A DNA stretch of 64,000 nt, from positions 3,286,001 through 3,350,000 of the forward strand of contig JAULSN010000001.1 in the NCBI GenBank assembly GCA_033439765.1. The letters run 5' to 3'. A model generated the notes under the pieces. The model was not told where the DNA came from, ran no database searches, and worked only from the letters and a program-made list of their open reading frames with translations. The DNA is from Lasiosphaeria ovina (taxonomy: Eukaryota; Ascomycota; Sordariomycetes; Sordariales; Lasiosphaeriaceae). The number at the start of each line of letters is the position of its first letter. Within the stretch, counting starts at the first letter, position 1. The position numbers and the translations under genes are program-made. Positions 59,999 to 64,000 of the stretch are shown piece after piece.

Positions 59999-61177
59999 TC
60001 AAGTGCTGCTGTCCCCAGCAGCAGCAGCAGCAGCAGCCTCCCTCTCAGCCCTCCGCTTGACAACCCACTCGCCCAGCCCGCGCCAGACCTCTTCCTTCTC
60101 GGCCGGCTTCATGGTCGCCGCCAGCCCGCTGGTGCTAGGCGCCACAAACACCCTGGCGCCGTTCCACGGGCGAGCGTAATCCACGCCCTCCACGCCTTCC
60201 TGCCCCCCTCCATCCCCATCAGCAACACCCATATTCTCCCCCTCGTCCTGCCAGCCATACCTAAACTCATCCTTCTTAATCCCCCTCCCACCATGCCTCA
60301 CGCGCCACAGGCTCTCCCAGATGCTCTTGCCAACAACGCACACGGCCTCGGGCCGCCACCGACGCGCCTTGGCCTCGAGCGCGGCGACGCCGGCGTCCAT
60401 CTCACTGCGCGACAGCTCGGCGCCGTTGCGCGACGGCCGCGCGACGATGTTGGTCAGGCCGAGCGCGAACCGCGCCGGCAGGCTGCGGTCTTCGGTGGGA
60501 GCGCACAGCACCGGTGTGGTCCCGCTGCGGTGCAGCAGCCGCCAGAACAGGTTCGTCGGGTGCGCGTACGCGTGTCCCGACCGTGCTGTCTCCAGGCCGG
60601 GGTTCAGCCCGATGAAGAGGACTAGCAGGTGTGGTGCGAGTGCGTCGGGGAGGAGTGGCAGGTGCGAGTATGTTGAGGGTGACGCGTACTTGCTGCTGCT
60701 GCTGCCGGTGCTGGAAGTGCGCGCAAGGGGTCTGCGGGGTTTCTTGCCGGCGGGTGATGCCGGCGGTGATGCCAGCGGTGATGCCGGCGGTGATGTCGCT
60801 CGCCGCTTCCGAGGCGACGATGCGGCGGCGGCGCTGGTGCTGGTGCCCGCTCCTCGCGGGGCTGGTAATGCGCGGGCCCCGGCCGACGGTAGCGGCGGCG
60901 CCAGGCGCGGACTCCGTCGCCGGTCGGGTGAGCCGCCGCTGCCGCCGGAAAACATGAACTCGGCTAGTTTGAAGCGGCCCTCAAAGGTCCGCGGCGAGCG
61001 CGGCGCTCCGTCTTCGGCCTCGGCTTCGGCTTCGGCTCCGGCCACAGCTTCGGCACTGGCCTCTTCTCCGGTTTCGGCTGCGGGTTTGGCTTCGGATGAT
61101 GGCATTGCTTTTACCCTGGAGCCGTGGTGCGCGGATTGACAATCTCTCAAGACTTTGAACCCAGCGCGAGTCGGCAT
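59999..61177 (-). CDS. G/T(U)-mismatch-specific DNA glycosylase (Mug/TDG/Thp1 type), 392 aa
   Basis: TDG-type enzymes remove uracil and thymine mispaired with guanine (and damaged cytosines) to start base-excision repair in the nucleus. The frame is intronless, 1179 nt. The N-terminal 150 residues are disordered, with Ala/Glu repeats (AEAEAEAED), PPASP repeats and basic clusters (PRKRRA, GKKPRR) suited to nuclear import and DNA contact. The catalytic domain has LLVLFIGLNPGLETARSGHA, where the Asn of GLNPG is the expected catalytic residue, then NLFWRLLHRSG and a loop VFVAPSTSGLAATM equivalent to the DNA-inserting loop of Mug/TDG. KSIWESLWR lies between. The first ATG (61177) is used; the second ATG at 61105 (MPSSEAKP) is equally possible. 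Poly-Ala at the C-terminus comes from a GCT/GCA repeat. It is close to S. pombe Thp1 in layout. Confidence 0.88.
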   Translation of the reverse strand: MPTRAGFKVLRDCQSAHHGSRVKAMPSSEAKPAAETGEEASAEAVAGAEAEAEAEDGAPRSPRTFEGRFKLAEFMFSGGSGGSPDRRRSPRLAPPLPSAGARALPAPRGAGTSTSAAAASSPRKRRATSPPASPLASPPASPAGKKPRRPLARTSSTGSSSSKYASPSTYSHLPLLPDALAPHLLVLFIGLNPGLETARSGHAYAHPTNLFWRLLHRSGTTPVLCAPTEDRSLPARFALGLTNIVARPSRNGAELSRSEMDAGVAALEAKARRWRPEAVCVVGKSIWESLWRVRHGGRGIKKDEFRYGWQDEGENMGVADGDGGGQEGVEGVDYARPWNGARVFVAPSTSGLAATMKPAEKEEVWRGLGEWVVKRRAEREAAAAAAAGDSST

Positions 61178-62076
61178 ATGAAGAATGTAGCAGGACCGTT
61201 AGACCTTTTATGAGTTTCCGCAGGTGATTATTGTATTTATTTGAAGATGCCGCCGCAGGCGTAGGCCAGTCAGTTAGTCACCCATAGATTCTATGAGCTT
61301 CTAGGTTGCAAGAGGCCTCGTGGTTGTGCTGTGATTGCTGCCTGCAAACCAGTTCCAAGCTAGAAATAGAACTCATATGAAATGGCCACCCAGCAACAGA
61401 CAAACGCCACCAGCGCAAACGATTATGGCTTTTTTTCGCCCAGTTTTAGCTGCCGCCCGAAGTGCGGGGCGAATTGGAACACGAAGTTCCTCGCCAGCAA
61501 AGGAAAAGATAAAAAAACGTATTTGCTATGTGCGTAATTGCATACAAGCTACGAATGGAGCGACGGAACCCGTATCCTCCCCCGGGATTCCTCGTGTCTT
61601 TTGCCGCAATAAAATATAATTCGTACCTGCAGTGAGACGCAGACGCAGCTCCAATATGGCAGCCGGCAAAACCTGGACAGGTGAAGCTATGTGCAGTGGA
61701 TGGACGAATAGGAGGTGGCTCTGCTCGCACGGCGTCCACTCAGACCTCAGTGCTCACCTTAGCGACGTCAGCACCAGCTGTTGGTGGGGAGCTGTCCTAG
61801 ATCTGCGGCGCGGGACGTGGCGTAGTTGGCGTCTCCTTGTAAGCTTTGATGGCGGGGTACTTTGCTTGCGAGGGAGGACAGCACGTCGGGCTTTCCAGGG
61901 CGTGCTTCATGGTGCTTCGCCCGTCTCCCGTCTCCACGAGTACATAACTCTCTCTGCCCCTTTTCTCCTCCCCTTGCCGCATCCTCAAACTCAATTGCCT
62001 CTCTTCAACTCTATTTCCCCGTGTTGCTGCATCATACAAGCGTTCCACGACCAACTGCCCCCCACCCTCGGCTAGC
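61178..62076. promoter_or_regulatory. Divergent promoter region of the DNA glycosylase and UAP1 genes
   Basis: It separates two divergent start codons by about 0.9 kb. The UAP1-proximal 150 bp are CT-rich. No gene is supported in it. Confidence 0.5.
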
Positions 62077-63676
62077 ATGGACAAGGTCAAGGAGGTGCTT
62101 CATCTCGGCAGCAGCACCAAGGATGTGCAGGAGCCATCGCCGGAACAAGTGTCGGAATTGAGGGCCAAATATACCAGCGCCGGCCAGAGCCAGGTGCTCA
62201 CCTTCTTCGACGAGCTGCCCGCCGTCGAAAAGGCCGCTCTCTTCAAGCAGCTCTCCCTCTTCGACCCCCTCTACATCAACACCATCGCCGCCAAGGCCCT
62301 TGCCCCGCCAAAGAAGGAAGACAAGGACGAGACCGATGACGATGGCGCCCCGGCCAAGCCCTCCCTCGAGCCGCTCCCCGAGTCCGCCACGGCCAGCATC
62401 CTCGACTCCAAGCCCGAGGACATCGACAAGTGGTACGCCGCCGGGCTCGACCTGATCGCCGCGAACAAGGTGGCCGTGGTTCTCATGGCCGGCGGGCAGG
62501 GCACGCGCCTCGGCAGCTCGGCGCCCAAGGGCTGCTACGACATCGGCCTGCCGTCTGCCAAGTCGCTGTTCCAGATCCAGGCCGAGCGCATCCGCAAGGT
62601 CGAGAAGCTCGCCGCCAGCAAGGCCGGCGTCGCCAGCACCGCCGTCACCGTCCCCTGGTACGTCATGACGTCGGGCCCCACGCGCCAGCCCACCGAGGAC
62701 TACTTCAAAGCCCACGCCTACTTTGGCCTGGCCCCCGAGAACGTCGTCATCTTCGAGCAGGGCGTGCTGCCGTGCATCTCTAACGACGGCAAGATCCTGC
62801 TCGAGGCCAAGGGCAAGGTCGCCGTGGCCCCCGACGGCAACGGCGGCATCTACAACGCCCTGGTCGAGTCCAAGGTGCTCAACGACATGAAGACGCGCGG
62901 CATCGAACACATCCACGCCTACTGCGTCGACAACTGCCTGGTGCGCGTCGCCGACCCCGTCTTCCTGGGCTTCGCCGCCGAGCTCGACGTCGACATCGCC
63001 ACAAAGGTGGTGCGCAAGCGCAACGCCACCGAGAGCGTCGGCCTGATCCTGCTCAAGAACGGCCGGCCCGACGTGGTCGAGTACAGCGAGATCGACAAGG
63101 AGACGGCCGAGGCCCAGGACCCCAAGCAGCACGGCGTGCTACGGTTCCGCGCCGCCAACATCGTCAACCACTACTACTCGTTCCGCTTCCTCGAGACCAT
63201 CCCGCGCTGGGCCAAGGACCTGCCTCACCACGTCGCGCGCAAGAAGATACCCTACGCCGACCTGGCCACGGGCGACGCCGTCAAGCCCGACAAGCCCAAC
63301 GGCATCAAGCTCGAGCAGTTTGTGTTTGACGTATTCCCCATGCTCGACCTCGCCCGCTTCGCCTGCATGGAGGTGCGACGCGAGGACGAGTTCAGCCCGC
63401 TCAAGAACGCCCGCGGCACCGGCGAGGACGACCCCGACACGAGCAAGCGCGACATCATGGCCCAGGGCAAGCGCTGGGTGCAGGCCGCCGGCGCCACCGT
63501 CGTCAGCGAGGACCGCCAGTCGGGCATCGAAGTGAGCCCGCTGATGAGCTATGTAAGTTTTACTCCTGAGAAATTTCCCGACTTGTTGCTAATTTTTCGT
63601 TTAGGGTGGCGAGGGTCTCGAAAAGGTCGCAGGCAAGACCATCACGGCGCCAGCCGTTATTGAGCTGGAGCTGTAA
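62077..63676 (+). CDS. UAP1: UDP-N-acetylglucosamine pyrophosphorylase, 2 exons, 515 aa
   Basis: UAP1 (QRI1 in yeast) makes UDP-GlcNAc from UTP and GlcNAc-1-phosphate in the cytosol, the last step feeding chitin, N-glycan and GPI synthesis. The model is join(62077..63552, 63605..63676), 1548 nt, with a 52-bp intron near the 3' end. Seen: a helical N-terminus ending in [14 protein letters not shown], the UTP-binding loop [20 protein letters not shown] (about 131-150), [30 protein letters not shown], the substrate-binding [33 protein letters not shown] with the conserved Asp-Asn, and [16 protein letters not shown]. The second exon gives [13 protein letters not shown] and ends PAVIELEL. Length (usual 480-520) and all motifs agree. 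GC-rich third codon positions suggest high expression. Confidence 0.97.
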
Positions 63677-64000
63677 TGTTTGCGACGGCGATGAGAGATG
63701 AAGTCAAAAGATCAAGATATACTTTAAGGCGTAATGATCCTTTTTTCACAAACGGATATAGGATAGGTTTGACGAGCGAGCGCTCTGGTTAGGACATGAT
63801 TCATACGGTAGGGCATGGTAGGATTAGCGTAGAGTAGGGCAACAAAACAAGGATAACGCAGGTGGCAGGTGCCGAGCTGCCCCGCTGCTTAGATATTCAA
63901 AATATGGTTGGAAGAGAGACATCCATGCGTGATACCTAAGGTGACTCGGTCTCTTTTGGCGCCACAGCAAGGTTTTGGTATGCCATTGCTTTTAAGAGCA
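63677..64000. other. UAP1 3' flank to the window edge
   Basis: The UAP1 3' UTR and downstream DNA; nothing else is seen. Confidence 0.5.

Noticed and set aside
60321..61139. 272-codon open frame on the plus strand
   Set aside because: It is antisense to the DNA glycosylase, whose GLNPG and NLFW motifs support the minus strand.
62032..63132. 366-codon open frame on the minus strand
   Set aside because: It is antisense to UAP1 and consists of the Gly/Val/Leu/Asp-rich text usual for reversed GC-rich genes.

Overview
The window looks like nuclear DNA of a filamentous ascomycete (Pezizomycotina, most likely Sordariomycetes). Introns are short (about 52-121 bp) with GT...AG ends, genes are GC-rich, intergenic DNA is CT/AG-rich and full of microsatellites and TACCT-type promoter repeats, and the proteins are eukaryotic housekeeping types in fungal form. 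I cannot fix the genus from sequence alone.

Layout. Left edge (1-11.5 kb): the charged C-terminus of an unknown protein; THG1 (tRNA-His guanylyltransferase, 8 exons, minus) divergent from SWD1 (COMPASS WD40 subunit); then RPB1 (largest subunit of RNA polymerase II). From 11.5 to 28.2 kb lies a long gene-poor stretch that holds one tiny Cys-containing ORF with its own TATA box (19.7-19.9 kb), an orphan piece of an SNF2/Rad5-type helicase (17.4-17.7 kb) and an inverted-repeat cluster (22.7 kb). A small conserved fungal protein follows at 28.2 kb. From 31.8 to 45 kb: SSB1 (ribosome-associated Hsp70, 7 exons, minus) divergent from eIF4E (with a GC-AG intron), an ACSF3/MatB-type acyl-CoA synthetase divergent from a mitochondrial BolA-like protein, and a 733-residue protein I do not recognise. 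From 45 to 56.3 kb: FAB1/PIKfyve (2500 aa), a second tiny Cys-rich ORF, a kinase-like gene whose 5' end is out of frame, and an ANCHR-like zinc-finger protein. From 58 to 64 kb: a secreted or membrane Gly/Ser-rich protein, a Mug/TDG-type uracil-DNA glycosylase (minus), and UAP1 (UDP-GlcNAc pyrophosphorylase).

How the genes relate. There is no biosynthetic cluster. Most neighbours are divergent housekeeping pairs with promoters of 0.5-1.1 kb. SSB1 and eIF4E both act in cytosolic translation, so their shared 1.1-kb promoter could be co-regulated. I found no tRNA, rRNA, CRISPR array or intact transposon. Exon coordinates were worked out by hand from splice signals, reading-frame closure and remembered family sequences; all multi-exon models below close in frame, except the 5' end of the kinase-like gene.
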